A stretch of DNA of 64,000 nt from Brachionus rotundiformis (taxonomy: Eukaryota; Rotifera; Eurotatoria; Ploima; Brachionidae). The notes below the pieces were generated by a model. It was not told the origin of the DNA. It saw nothing but the letters and a program-made list of their open reading frames with translations, and ran no database searches. Location of the stretch: positions 62,001-126,000 of the forward strand of contig JAESIW010000071.1 in NCBI GenBank assembly GCA_016802295.1. Reading direction: 5' to 3'. How positions within the stretch are numbered: the stretch's first letter is position 1; every line of letters starts with the position of its first letter. The translations under genes were made by a program, and so were the position numbers. Shown here one piece after another: positions 44,810-55,300 of the stretch.

Positions 44810-45549
44810 TTTTTTTTTTCTATTTCTTTTTTTTGGTGCCAAATTTTTGGTCTTTTTTTGAACGCCGGTTATTTTACCACCATTATATATTTTTCGTTTG
44901 TAATGAAATGTCTGAGTTAATTAAGATTGATTTTGTTTTCTTTATTTTTTTTTGCATTTTAAATTAAGCGTATTTTATCCATACTCAGAATGTAATGTAA
45001 GATCTTACCAAAGAACAAACCATTGTTTATTGTTAAATTTTTTTTTTTTAAATGCTTATTTTTTCAAAAATGTTCTTTGAATAAAAAATAAATAGACCAT
45101 TTTTTTAAAAAGAAGGTTCTAATCGAAAAAATAATATTAAATAATAGAAGGCTTCAATATCTTTGAGTCTTTATAAATTATAAAGATTTATTTTCTAGTT
45201 ACGTGAATAATTTGATAAATTAAAATTCTAATTTATTCACTTATTTGATTGAAATTTATTTTTAAATCAATATGTAAAAAAACAATCGATATATAATTTT
45301 TATAAAATATTTAGTATGAAATATATTGAAAACAATTTATAAAAATAAACTGGATAAAATTTTTATCAAAGTCAAGAAATAAATATATTAAAATAAGCTT
45401 GAAATTTTATCAAAAAACAATAATAAAAAATTCTTTTTTTAAAATTATCATTAACTTTAATTACTGCAAAATATATGAAAGAAAAATTTTAACAAATAAT
45501 ATTTAATAACGAAAAAGATAAAAAAGAGATAAATCAAAGCTAAAAAGAA
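44810..45549. other. Intergenic, no gene seen
   Basis: 740 AT-rich bases between the PHF20 stop and 5S copy 5. No ORF or RNA signature. Confidence 0.5.
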
Positions 45550-45669
45550 AGGCCTAGAACACCCGGTATTCCCAGGCGGTCACCCATCCAAGTACTAACC
45601 GGGCTCGACGTTGCTTAACTTCGGTGATCGGACGAGAACCGGTGCATTCAACGTGATATGGTCCTAGGT
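45550..45669 (-). rRNA. 5S ribosomal RNA, copy 5
   Basis: Full-length consensus 5S on the minus strand, divergent from SL-like copy E. Left half of the most complete mirror unit (45550-46702). Confidence 0.97.
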
Positions 45670-45878
45670 ATTTAATATCTATTTATGAAATATATTTAAA
45701 ATAGATAAACATTTAAAAAAGATGTCTTCTTTTTCAAAAAAAAAAGAAAAATATGAAAGTAATTTATTCAGAATAATTTCAAAATTTGTTAAAATTAGAT
45801 AAAAAAAGTTGATTCAAAAAATTTAGTCTATTATTTAGTACAGTATGTATAAATAGCTGTCGTATACGAAAAGATAGC

Positions 45879-46025
45879 TAAATTAATAAACTTAAAACTT
45901 TATTAAAGAAGTATGTATCATTTAATATATGACTATTGACTACTTCAATGAAGAATGCATCGATTAAGCCTTTGGTCTTTTTGTAGAACTTGGCTTAAGT
46001 CGAAGCAGAGAAGTAGTTTTTTTTT
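45879..46025 (+). ncRNA. Putative spliced-leader RNA gene, copy E
   Basis: Transcript region as in copy A. TATAAATA at 45848-45855; donor-like GTATGT at 45911; T9 at 46017-46025. The sequence between TATA and transcript differs from the others (CGTATACGAAAAGATAGC). That places the 5' edge of strong conservation near TAAATTAATAAAC, supporting a transcript start there. Confidence 0.55.
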
Positions 46026-46229
46026 CCAAATTAATGAAAATGAAAATTTAAATTATTTATAATTACCAAATCAATTAATATTTAAATAATTATGAAATAA
46101 TTTTTGTTCATTTAAAAAATTTAATGAAATTTGAATTGAATTATTAAATTTTACAAGCTGATTTACTTGAAAAAAAAATACATTTACGAAGCCTTTTAAA
46201 GGACTAGATTTTCATTATCATTAATTTGG

Positions 46230-46377
46230 AAAAAAAAACTACTTCTCTGCTTCGACTTAAGCCAAGTTCTACAAAAAGACCAAAGGCTTATTCGATGCAT
46301 TCTTCATTGAAGTAGTCAATAGTCATATATTAAATGATACATACTTCTTTAATAAAGTTTTAAGTTTATTAATTTAA
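46230..46377 (-). ncRNA. Putative spliced-leader RNA gene, copy F
   Basis: Minus-strand copy. TATA (TATTTATA on plus) at 46400-46407. One substitution in the long stem (plus-strand GGCTTATTCGATGC instead of GGCTTAATCGATGC) weakens one pair, so it may be a less fit copy. Convergent with copy E across a ~205-bp spacer, and divergent from 5S copy 6. Confidence 0.5.
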
Positions 46378-46582
46378 CTATCTTTTCCAATTCGACAGCT
46401 ATTTATACATACTGTACTAAATAATAGACTAAATTTTTTGAATCAACTTTTTTTATCTAATTTTAACAAATTTTGAAATTATTCTGAATAAATTACTTTC
46501 ATATTTTTCTTTTTTTGAAAAAGAAGACATCTTTTTTAAATGTTTATCTATTTTAAATATATTTCATAAAGAGATATTAAAT

Positions 46583-46702
46583 GCCTAGGACCATATCACG
46601 TTGAATGCACCGGTTCTCGTCCGATCACCGAAGTTAAGCAACGTCGAGCCCGGTTAGTACTTGGATGGGTGACCGCCTGGGAATACCGGGTGTTCTAGGC
46701 CT
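46583..46702 (+). rRNA. 5S ribosomal RNA, copy 6
   Basis: Full-length consensus 5S on the plus strand, ending TTCTAGGCC then TTTCTTTTTT as terminator. Confidence 0.97.
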
Positions 46703-46849
46703 TTCTTTTTTGCTTTCTTTTATTGAATTAATATTAAAACAAAATATCAAATAATAATATTTCCTTTGATTTTATTCAGATAGTAAACATTTTTTTATTT
46801 ATAACTAATTTTGATAATAATTATTTCCTTTTTAATATTCATGTACATT

Positions 46850-46898
46850 ATCCAGGCCAGCGGTTCCCAATACCGAATTCTCTAGGTCTTTCTTAATT
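46850..46898 (+). pseudogene. Decayed 5S rRNA 3' end
   Basis: GGCCAGCGGTTCCCAATACC then GAATTCTCTAGGTCTTTCTT aligns to the last ~35 nt of 5S (CCGCCTGGGAATACCGGGTG, TTCTAGGCCTTTC) with many substitutions. The promoter region is gone. It marks an older 5S insertion or array edge. Confidence 0.5.
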
Positions 46899-47430
46899 GT
46901 TTTAATTTTTTAATATATATTTCTGCAAAAATAATAATATTTTACCATATTTATTCCTTTTTATTAAAAAAACACTTTAATTTATTTTCATCTATTTTAA
47001 ATGTTAAAATATCAATTAGAAATTTATTTTTTTTAATTTAATTTCAATCAGCTTGTTTTTCGTTAAATAATCTTTAATTTTTAAACAATAATAAAATTTA
47101 TAAATAAAAGTATTAATATTCTTCAATTAAAATTAAAAAATATTAAAAATTTTTTTTATTCTTCACTTTTCTTTAAACTTAGATTATTAAATATTTTTCA
47201 ATATTACTCACTGTAAACAAATATTTTGATACAATTCTTTAGTTAAAAATAATATTTTCAAAACATAATCCAGCTAAATTGAGGCCTTATTTGAAAATTT
47301 TATTACACATAAAAAGAAAACAAATGTTTTTTTTTAATATTTTTCTTAAATTAAAAGATAAATTTAATTCCATACTTTCCCATCCATCTTGACATTCATA
47401 AAACCAACAAGAATCAATTGATTATCTAAA
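46899..47430. other. Intergenic, no gene seen
   Basis: AT-rich. It presumably holds the DR1 3' UTR. Confidence 0.5.
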
Positions 47431-48015
47431 CTAGTCATAGTTGTCGTCGTCGTCATCTTCCTTATTATTGCTATTTGAATTGATAATTGAATTTACTGAT
47501 ACACTGGGACTAGGACTTGAGATATTTATATTACTCGGGTTACCATTTGAACAAGAAGCTTGCCTCTGCAAAGCAAGCTGGGCCTCCTGTTGCACTTTGC
47601 TCCATTCTTCTGTCTCAATCATTTGCTGTTGTTTCCTGGCCTCGGCAAAAAGCAAATTTTGCTGTCTAAGCAATTCCTCTTCAGGTATACCGGGCTTGTC
47701 CAGCTTATTTCTCAACTTTTTCCTCTTATCTACTTCTTCTTGCATTTGCTTCATCACATCCACACAGTCTTCTTTGTACTCGCTAAATCCTAGATTGTCC
47801 AGAGCCAGAAGAACATGGTCTGGCAATATGAGCTTTTTGGACTGCTTTTCGCACACATTATTCGCCTCAGTGGCCAGTAAATGTATGAACTCATTGCACG
47901 AAGTTACTATCAAATCTTTGGCCTCGCTGCTCAAGCGCATTTGAGGCACCAGCTCTTTTACCAATTTGTACATGGCTGATCTTGGTATACACAAATCGTC
48001 ATCGTTGTCTGCCAT
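47431..48015 (-). CDS. DR1: NC2-beta (DR1), TBP-binding histone-fold repressor
   Basis: 194 residues, single exon. The histone-fold domain (DDDLCIPRSAMYKLVKELVP, DLIVTSCNEFIHLLATEANN, KKLILPDHVLLALDNLGFSE) is followed by the family signature GIPEEELLRQQNLLFAEARK, QQQM and a Gln/Ala region. The tail is Asn/Ser-rich and ends in acidic EDDDDDNYD. DR1 pairs with DRAP1 (NC2-alpha), clamps TBP on TATA promoters and regulates Pol II initiation. It is also a subunit of the ATAC complex. Slightly longer than the human protein (176 aa). It is divergent from GLYCTK, with starts about 210 bp apart. Confidence 0.96.
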   Translation of the reverse strand: MADNDDDLCIPRSAMYKLVKELVPQMRLSSEAKDLIVTSCNEFIHLLATEANNVCEKQSKKLILPDHVLLALDNLGFSEYKEDCVDVMKQMQEEVDKRKKLRNKLDKPGIPEEELLRQQNLLFAEARKQQQMIETEEWSKVQQEAQLALQRQASCSNGNPSNINISSPSPSVSVNSIINSNSNNKEDDDDDNYD

Positions 48016-48226
48016 TTCTTTTGCTCAAACCAAAGCCACGATTAGGTCTTAAATAATATTTTATTTTTTGAAATATTTAATTCTTTAAGTGATTTGATTT
48101 CAATACTTGTAAGAGCTTTATACTAATTTAAATTTTAGTGCAATTTTAAATTAACTTGATCTTAATATTCTACAGATACAGTAGATCGGTGTAATTAGCA
48201 TTTAATAGTTGGTACTTAAGTGCACA

Positions 48227-49798
48227 ATGTCGATTGCCAAGCGGGACTTTTTCAATCTAATTAAGGTCTCTATAGATTCCATAAGTCCTGGTCAGCTTAT
48301 CCGTAATTCTGTACACAAACAAAATTCCAATTTAAGTTTTGAAAAAAAATTTCTATTTAAAAATCAAATTTTAATTGATAATTTATGTATTAAAAACAAT
48401 GTTTATATTGCTGCATTTGGCAAAGCAGCATTTGGAATGGCTCTTGAAATGGAAAAACTAGTCGGCGAGCATTTATGTCGCGGAATAGTTGTTCTACCTT
48501 TCAATGATTCGGTCAAGAAACCTCAATCAAAATTAGAATTTTGTCATGGTGGTAAATTCAATTTACCAGACCAAGATTCGGTCTTGGCTACAAAAAAAAT
48601 TTGCCAAATGGCTTCCAATTTGACTGAAAATGATGTATTTATTGCTTTAATTTCTGGAGGTGGTTCGGCATTGTTAGCTCTTCCGGAAAATTTCACCCAA
48701 AATGAAGACCTAAATCTTGAAATTAAGCTTCAAACAATTAAACTGATGGTCAAATCTGGCGCTGATATCAATGATTTGAACACAGTGCGTAGCTGTCTGT
48801 CCCAGGTTAAAAATGGCAAGCTCTCTTTGATGGCCCATCCGGCAACAACCATAGCATTAATCATATCAGATGTGATAGATGATCCATTGGAAATAATTTC
48901 TTCTGGTCCTTGTTGTATTCATTCCATTACTCAATCAAAACAGCAAGCCTCGAAAGCTCTCCAAATTTTGACCAAACTAAACATCATGCACACAGCGCCC
49001 GAGCAAATTTTGGAATTTTTGCAAAAAAAAATTTCCAATTCAAAAGACCAAGCTGTTAAAGAAAATCTACAAGTGTCCAATTTTTTAATTGGGAACAATA
49101 AATTGGCCACTTTGGCTCTAATACAAGAATTGGAAAAAGAAAGCTACTCAAATGATTTTAGGGCTATCTTGACAAATAGTCTCAGTGGAGAGGCTCGTTG
49201 TGTTGGCTCTATTTTTGCCATAGTTAGCTTTTTATTAGTACAGATAAAATATAAAAAAATTGACTGGATTGATGATGAAGCCAAATTTAATGATTTAATT
49301 AAAAACCAAATGAAAATTTGTGGTTATGACAGCGATAGATACGAAAGACTGATAAGCACTTTTTACTCAAAGATATTTTTAGATAAAAAATTGAAAGAAA
49401 AAATACTAAATGAGCAAAAAGTTAAAATATGTTTAATTAGTGGCGGAGAGACCACAGTAAATATGAGCAAATGTAAAACGATTGGTAAAGGCGGACGTAA
49501 CCAGGAAATGACTCTAAGCTATGAGCATACCTTTACAAAGCTTATGGAAAATAATCATCATACTCATTTGGATATGCTTTTTTCAAGCTTTGGAACAGAT
49601 GGAATAGACGGCCCGACTGATGCTGCTGGAGCTTATTATTTATATGAAATAAATAAAATATTTGATAATCAAGAATTGAGTGATTATTTAAATTGGCATG
49701 ATTCTTATAATTATTTTTTAAAAAATAATAGACTAATAATTACCGGTCCGACTGGTACCAATGTGAGTGATCTTCAAATTTTGTTAATCAACTTCTAG
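48227..49798 (+). CDS. GLYCTK: Glycerate 2-kinase (GLYCTK, MOFRL family)
   Basis: About 523 residues, intronless, starting MSIAKRDFFNLIKVSIDSIS. The codons upstream to 48209 are in frame but lack an ATG. Conserved blocks: NVYIAAFGKAAFGMALEME, GGKFNLPDQDSV, DVFIALISGGGSALLALPE, DINDLNTVRSCLSQVKNGKL, the C-terminal MOFRL region ICLISGGETTVNM, GKGGRNQEMTLSYEH, SFGTDGIDGPTDAAGAYY and TGPTGTNVSDLQILLI. The enzyme phosphorylates D-glycerate to 2-phosphoglycerate in serine and fructose catabolism. The family is class II glycerate kinase. An acceptor-like ATTCTACAG ends at 48175, 51 nt before the ATG. Confidence 0.94.
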   Translation: MSIAKRDFFNLIKVSIDSISPGQLIRNSVHKQNSNLSFEKKFLFKNQILIDNLCIKNNVYIAAFGKAAFGMALEMEKLVGEHLCRGIVVLPFNDSVKKPQSKLEFCHGGKFNLPDQDSVLATKKICQMASNLTENDVFIALISGGGSALLALPENFTQNEDLNLEIKLQTIKLMVKSGADINDLNTVRSCLSQVKNGKLSLMAHPATTIALIISDVIDDPLEIISSGPCCIHSITQSKQQASKALQILTKLNIMHTAPEQILEFLQKKISNSKDQAVKENLQVSNFLIGNNKLATLALIQELEKESYSNDFRAILTNSLSGEARCVGSIFAIVSFLLVQIKYKKIDWIDDEAKFNDLIKNQMKICGYDSDRYERLISTFYSKIFLDKKLKEKILNEQKVKICLISGGETTVNMSKCKTIGKGGRNQEMTLSYEHTFTKLMENNHHTHLDMLFSSFGTDGIDGPTDAAGAYYLYEINKIFDNQELSDYLNWHDSYNYFLKNNRLIITGPTGTNVSDLQILLINF

Positions 49799-50322
49799 AA
49801 TTTAAGAATTTATTCAATTTTGTCTATTTTATTTATGTTTTGATTAAATTATACAGTTAAAATTATTCATTTTATGTATTAAAAAATTATTCATAAAAAA
49901 AGCACTTTTAACTAATATTTATCCACCAAATATTTATCAAATTGCTTATTTTGTATAAACATATCATTAGATCATTTTGTTACTGGTAATTTATTGACTT
50001 AAGCCGGAAACAAATTTTCCTTTAGTAAAAATGTTTATTAAAAATCATGAAATTATTATTTTAAAGTGTATCAACGTCAATTTTGAAAATAACTATCATT
50101 GAACCATTATAATTGATAATTTAAAATTAATTTTCACATGATTATTTTTAGACACAGACTTTATATTTTTAAAATAAATTTTTATTAAATAAAATATATA
50201 ATAAAATTTAATATCACCGTCTTAACTATATTAATTTAAAAAAATAGATAATTTAAAAAAATTTTCAAAAAAATCCAGGAAGAAAAATAATATCTTTATG
50301 CTTTGAAGAGGACTCGTTTGAA
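49799..50322. other. Intergenic, no gene seen
   Basis: AT-rich spacer between two convergent genes, GLYCTK and DIRAS. It holds their 3' UTRs. Confidence 0.5.
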
Positions 50323-51432
50323 TTACATTAGTGTACATTTTTTCTTTCGACTCTCATTAGACTCTTTTCTTTGTTTCGGATTTACGGAATTTTTAACAAG
50401 CGATGATTGAGACGACAATTTATCACTTTGCTTGGATTCACAAAAAATGGAACTGTTTTTTGGATCGAGCTTAAGCAAATCCTGAAAAGCTTCTTTGACA
50501 TTTACATTGGTCTTGGCAGATGTTTCCGTGTGCTCACAGCCCCATTCCTGAGCTAGCTTGAGCGCCACAGCGGCTGGAACATCTCTGGCCGAGTTTTCGT
50601 CACATTTGTTGCCAACAAGAATAATTGGTACCACTTTCTGGGCCGAGCTGGCGCCTTTTACCTCAACAATCTCCTTGTAAATGGGCTTCAGCTCTTCCAG
50701 AGACTGCCGGCTGTTTATCGAATAGACCAGCATGAATGCGTGGCCCTTCTGAATGTTCAGTCTTTGCATAGCCGGAAACTGATGGCTGCCAGTGGTGTCG
50801 GTGATTTGCAGAGTGAAAACTAGCTTATTCGATGATATCACTTGGCGATAGGTGTCCTCTATGGTCGGTATGTAGCTGTCCCTGAATGTTCCGCGGACAA
50901 AACGCAACACCAATGAGCTTTTGCCAACGCCAGCAGCACCAAAAACCACCACTCGATAGTCTGTATTCGGTTCCATTTGCTGTCTTCCGCTCACTGTTGT
51001 TGGAGCTGACGAGTGCAGATCGCCATTCTTGAACAAAAATTTTATTTATTTTGGATGCTTCAATTAGCTGAATGGATTCAAGTACAATTAAAAATTAATA
51101 GACAAAAAAAATCTATCAAGTGTTAACTTTTTATAAATCACTGAGAATACTTGAGAAATTTATTAAAAATTCATAATTAAAATTTTCATGTAAAGATATT
51201 AATACAAAAATAAATAAACAAAAGAGATTAAAAATTTATATTTGAAATAAAAATAAATTTAATTTCCTTAGATAAAAATTCTTGATTGAAAATTGAATTC
51301 AATTAAATAATAAATATATTGCCTATGTTTTTTTTTCTTCTTTTAATTAAAAAACAAAAACACAAAAACGCCAAATTAATTATTTAATAAAATTTTGATA
51401 TTTACCTTATTCTCATTGTTTGACATGGCCAT
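50323..51432 (-). CDS. DIRAS: DIRAS-type Ras-family GTPase
   Basis: Two exons: 51406-51432 (MAMSNNENK) and 50323-51027, joined in frame across a 378-nt intron. A later in-frame ATG gives MEPNTDYRVVVFG, which aligns with the vertebrate start. G-box motifs: GAAGVGKSS, switch I YIPTIEDTYRQ, DTTGSHQFPAM, NKCD, ETSAK. The switch II DTTGSHQ lacks the catalytic Gln of Ras, as is usual for DIRAS proteins, which are constitutively GTP-bound. The CaaX box is CTLM. The C-terminus has an extra Ser/Lys-rich linker, giving about 243 residues against about 198 in humans. DIRAS proteins dampen Ras/MAPK signalling and act in neurons. Confidence 0.93.
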
Positions 51433-51777
51433 ATCTATAATCAATTATTTGAGTTCTATTTTAATCACTAAGTTATTAATTGAAAATAAAAAAAAAAAAA
51501 CAAAATTAATTTTTTCTTAATTTTTGTTTTAAAACCATCTTGTCCCAATAATTTCAATTAAATTTTCATCAATCAAAAACAAATGCACGAAATTTTTAAC
51601 AATCTACTTAAATTTCTAAAACAAAAAAATTGATTAATTAAAAAACAATTTTCATTATTTGTATTTAAATATTTATATAAAGATAATATTGTTTCTACAT
51701 TTTTTTCAAATAGCATTTAATAATAATGGCGCTCACTGTTTTTCCAAATTTCCTCTTCATGGAAAGAAAAATAAATA
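51433..51777. promoter_or_regulatory. DIRAS upstream region
   Basis: AT-rich with poly-A and poly-T runs. No specific motif recognised. Confidence 0.35.
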
Positions 51778-51888
51778 ATGAAAAAGCCCGAGGATATGTT
51801 TGTGGATCGAGTCAATATTGAGGCCGAGAAAAGAGCCAGTTCTTATCTGTCTTCTAGTCACAACGGATCCAGATTGTGTACAAGGAAG
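51778..51888 (+). CDS. Possible first exon, unidentified gene
   Basis: ATG-initiated open frame reading MKKPEDMFVDRVNIEAEKRA then SSYLSSSHNGSRLCT, with balanced codon use that contrasts with the flanks. GT dinucleotides at GATTGTGTACAAGG could be the donor. Downstream exons are not identified. The small gene at 52810 is one candidate partner, with no frame proof. Confidence 0.4.
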
Positions 51889-52809
51889 ATTTTTGGAATT
51901 ATAAATAAACAATTTTAACACGAAAATTGGATAAATGTATTTTAATTTGCCAGAGCCAACTGTGTAATTTGGAAATGCCGGAAATTTTCCTAATCATCAA
52001 GTTCCTTCAATTAAATGCGCCCATTATATTCATTAATAAAGTAATTGTCACGAACCAAGACCAACCACTTTGATATTTATTGGCTTAAATGATTTAAAAT
52101 CACGCTTCCAAAATGGAAAAAAAATTAAACTTAATTTTAAATTATCGATCGAGCTGTGTAAATATCAGCTCAGTAGAATCTTGTCAGGAAATTAAGAAAA
52201 GTTAAAATTAAAAATATATCCCTAGAGTATTTTTTTTTATTAAGGTGAACATTTTAATGCACTATTTGGTTTTGTTTGGTTGCTCGCTTCCAATTTAGCG
52301 CAGCCAAAAGTGGAATTACTTAAGCAAATTGAGTGTAACTCAAGCAGATATTTATCTGTCAAAATAATTATTTTAAAATATGAATTCTAATTAATTGAAT
52401 AGGCAATTGAATGATTTTTTATTTTTTTAATCTAATTTCCTCATGATCCCAAGACTCCGAGCCGAATGGATGTTAGAAAATGGTGCCTGAATACAAGCTT
52501 TTAGTTTAATTTAAAAAATGATAGCTTTGAGCATGGTGACGCATTTTTCTTACTAAAAATCGATTAGGTGCCTTTTAAACCTTATCTATTTAAAGATAAT
52601 AATCTTATTAAATAGGTCATTAATCTTAAATCTATTACACATTTCTCTTTTTTTGACATTTTCTTTATTTTATAGCAAATTTAATAAAAAAATAATAATT
52701 TTCTTTATTTTAATTTTGTTGCCTTAATTATAAATTGCTACTATTATTTTAAAAATTATTGATTTTTATAAAAAAAAAAAGTAAGAAGAGGAAGCAAAAT
52801 TAAAAAAAA
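51889..52809. other. Non-coding stretch, intron or intergenic
   Basis: No supported exon. Some GC-richer patches (about 52270-52330, 52440-52500) have no open frame of interest. Confidence 0.45.
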
Positions 52810-53369
52810 ATGAGCTTCATCAACGAGCTTAAAGAATTACAGGAAGGCAAAGAGAGACTTGGTCGTATAGAGTATAATTTTTTCATTGAGCAATTATACT
52901 ATAAATTTATATGATTAAAAGTCTCTCTAATGAATATTTGCCGAAGTGTCATGAATGCTCAATTTCACGAGAGGCTGGCAAAAAAGTGCTCACCTGCAAA
53001 TGATCCTCACGTACGCCTTCTTCCAATCTTAATTCAATTTACCAAACTGTCTTATTGAATTAAATTTAAACTCTTTATTTAAAACAATAAATTGTCACAA
53101 TATATCTACCTACTCCCTTTTTTATTTTATGTAGCCTACGTCACTCTGATCAACTCCTACTTTTAACTCTCTACATAAGTTCTCTACACAAACTTGTCTC
53201 GGAATTTTTTCCGCATTTTTCTGATTATGCCAAGCCAATACTTGATCAAAATCAAATATTTTATCTTAAGATGGATAAAATTTTCTATCTGATTATTGAG
53301 CATGCTTTTATTTACGGAAAAAAAACAATTGTGATGAGAAATCAACCAGAAATCATGCAATTAAAATAG
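52810..53369 (+). CDS. Small helical protein, unidentified (three exons)
   Basis: The first exon starts ATGAGCTTCATCAACG (MSFINELKELQEGKERL). A second exon after a short intron (about 52921-52985) reads SLMNICRSVMNAQFHERLAK. A terminal exon after TTTTATGTAG (about 53134-53369) reads LRHSDQLLLLTLYISSLHKL, VSEFFPHFSDYAKPILDQNQ, IFYLKMDKIFYLIIEHAFIY and stop at 53367-53369. The last exon clearly has coding character. The junction between exons 2 and 3 needs a donor inside AAAAAGTGCTC and is the least certain point. The product would be about 115 residues, mostly helical, with no recognised family. Confidence 0.42.
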
Positions 53370-55300
53370 AAAATAGTAATTAATAATTTAATCTAATATC
53401 CAAATTATTAAATAAATACATAAACATATTTCTCTCTCTCATTCTCTCTCTTGGCAAATATCTATGTTGTCAGAGTTCTCTGAGCATTTATCAGCTTATT
53501 TAATTTAATTAATGCCATACCTTAGAAATAAGTCCCCAAATCCCACCTATTTTAACCAAAAGCCTAACATAGAATGCCAAAAATAATTTCCAAACTCCTG
53601 CGTTATATTTTAGACAAAACTTTTTAATTAATTGAATTTTAATAAGCATAGTTAATAAAGATAATCTTGCTATCATAATTTATGTACTTCCTTAGGCTTT
53701 GGTTGTATTGAAATTTGACGAGTATCGATATCAAATGGATATGATTAAGTCTAAATTTCATGTTATTATATTATCAATTTTGGCTGTTTATTAAAACTAT
53801 TTTTTATACACAATTATTCATGAATTTTAAATAATGATGATATTTTTTTTCTCAAATGATTAAAAAATATCGGCCCGGGAGACTATTTGCTCATAATTGC
53901 TCCAAACAAAAATCTGATCTAATAGAAAAGGTAAAGATAAAAATTTTGGAGAAAATGTTAGTATGTCAGCCCGCCGCCTCTTATCAATATTTGGCAAACA
54001 ATTAAATCATTTTAATTATTTTTACCATTCAGGTTTATTAAAAGATTTTTCTTTTTTTTTTTTAATTAGAAAAATAAATTCAATGACGAATGTTCTGATT
54101 TAAAATTATTTGACTTGGAATCATTTACATAAACTTAGCTAAATAGCTTTGTGTTATAATACCTAATCCTAGTGTCTTTATTTCGTATTCATTTTAATAA
54201 AAGATAATATAAATCTATTTAAAAAAAAAATCTTTTTTTTCATTTATATTGGGCCTAATTACTAATTAAGTGGTATTTTTGTGTGCGATTTGTACCAATT
54301 TTGACAATGACTTTTACGATGTTTGACAAAATCGGATTTTATAGAGAAAAAAGAGGCGTCTTGTTTAATTAATTGAAATTTTATCTCAGAAATAATGAGA
54401 TATGTCTAAAAAATGGGAGCTTTATTTTCAGGAATTTAAATATAAGCATAATTTACAAGCATAATTGTTTAAAAATCACTTGGGCTATAAACCAATTTGC
54501 TAGGTTTTTTAGCTAGTTATTTTTTTTTATTTTATTTTATTATATTTTTAATTAGAATTAAAGTCGTAATTAATTTTGTACTCAAATAAGTAATACTTGT
54601 CGAAATAAGGTTAATATCTATAAAGTAAAAGCCTTCCTTTTCCGCGACCTTATTTGCATTCATCATTTCTAATTTATCCTATTAAGATTAGTATGCATTT
54701 TAAATCCTTATTTAATTATTAGATTTGAAGTTTGAAAATCTCTAATCAAAAAAAAAATTTTTTTTTTTACACCAAGAGACTACTTTTAATTAAATAAATA
54801 ATTAAATTATTTATTTTAATTTTATTTTTAAGTTGAATTAGAAAATCCTCAGTGGTTTAGTTTGATTAATGCAGCATTTTAATCCGTAGGTTTGCATGAT
54901 ATACGAAAAAATTTATCAAAAAAGATTATAGGCAAATTACAAGAGGTTATATGTACTTAATTTAAAGTTAATTGTACACAAAAATACTTAAATTCATTAT
55001 TTGACAAAAACAAAAGAGACGATTTGAGAACACTCAGTATAAAGTATAAAAAATTATAAATGATTTTATTAGTGTATGCTGTCATTAGTTCTTTTTAAAA
55101 CAAAAATTAAATATAATTATAAAATTTAAATACTATTCAGACACAAACCTAATTTATCAACCTTTCTATTTAATTATCCCAATGGTGAAATTAAAATAAT
55201 TTTTAATCAATAGTTTACAAAATGTATAAAAATAATTTTATTTAAAACAATAAATAATTTAAAAATTTTAAATTAAACCTAACTAGAAAAATATCTGAAA
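53370..55300. other. 1.9-kb AT-rich region, no gene seen
   Basis: Contains a CT-rich run (TTTCTCTCTCTCATTCTCTC, near 53428). No convincing coding exon or structured RNA. It lies between the unidentified gene and the RBCK1 stop. Confidence 0.5.

Noticed and set aside
47441..47944. Plus-strand ORF of 167 codons opposite DR1
   Set aside because: Low-complexity Ser/Leu-rich shadow of the conserved DR1 histone-fold gene.
50974..50976. DIRAS start at the internal ATG only
   Set aside because: It aligns with vertebrate starts, but a 27-nt upstream coding exon joins exactly in frame, so I give the longer model while noting this alternative.
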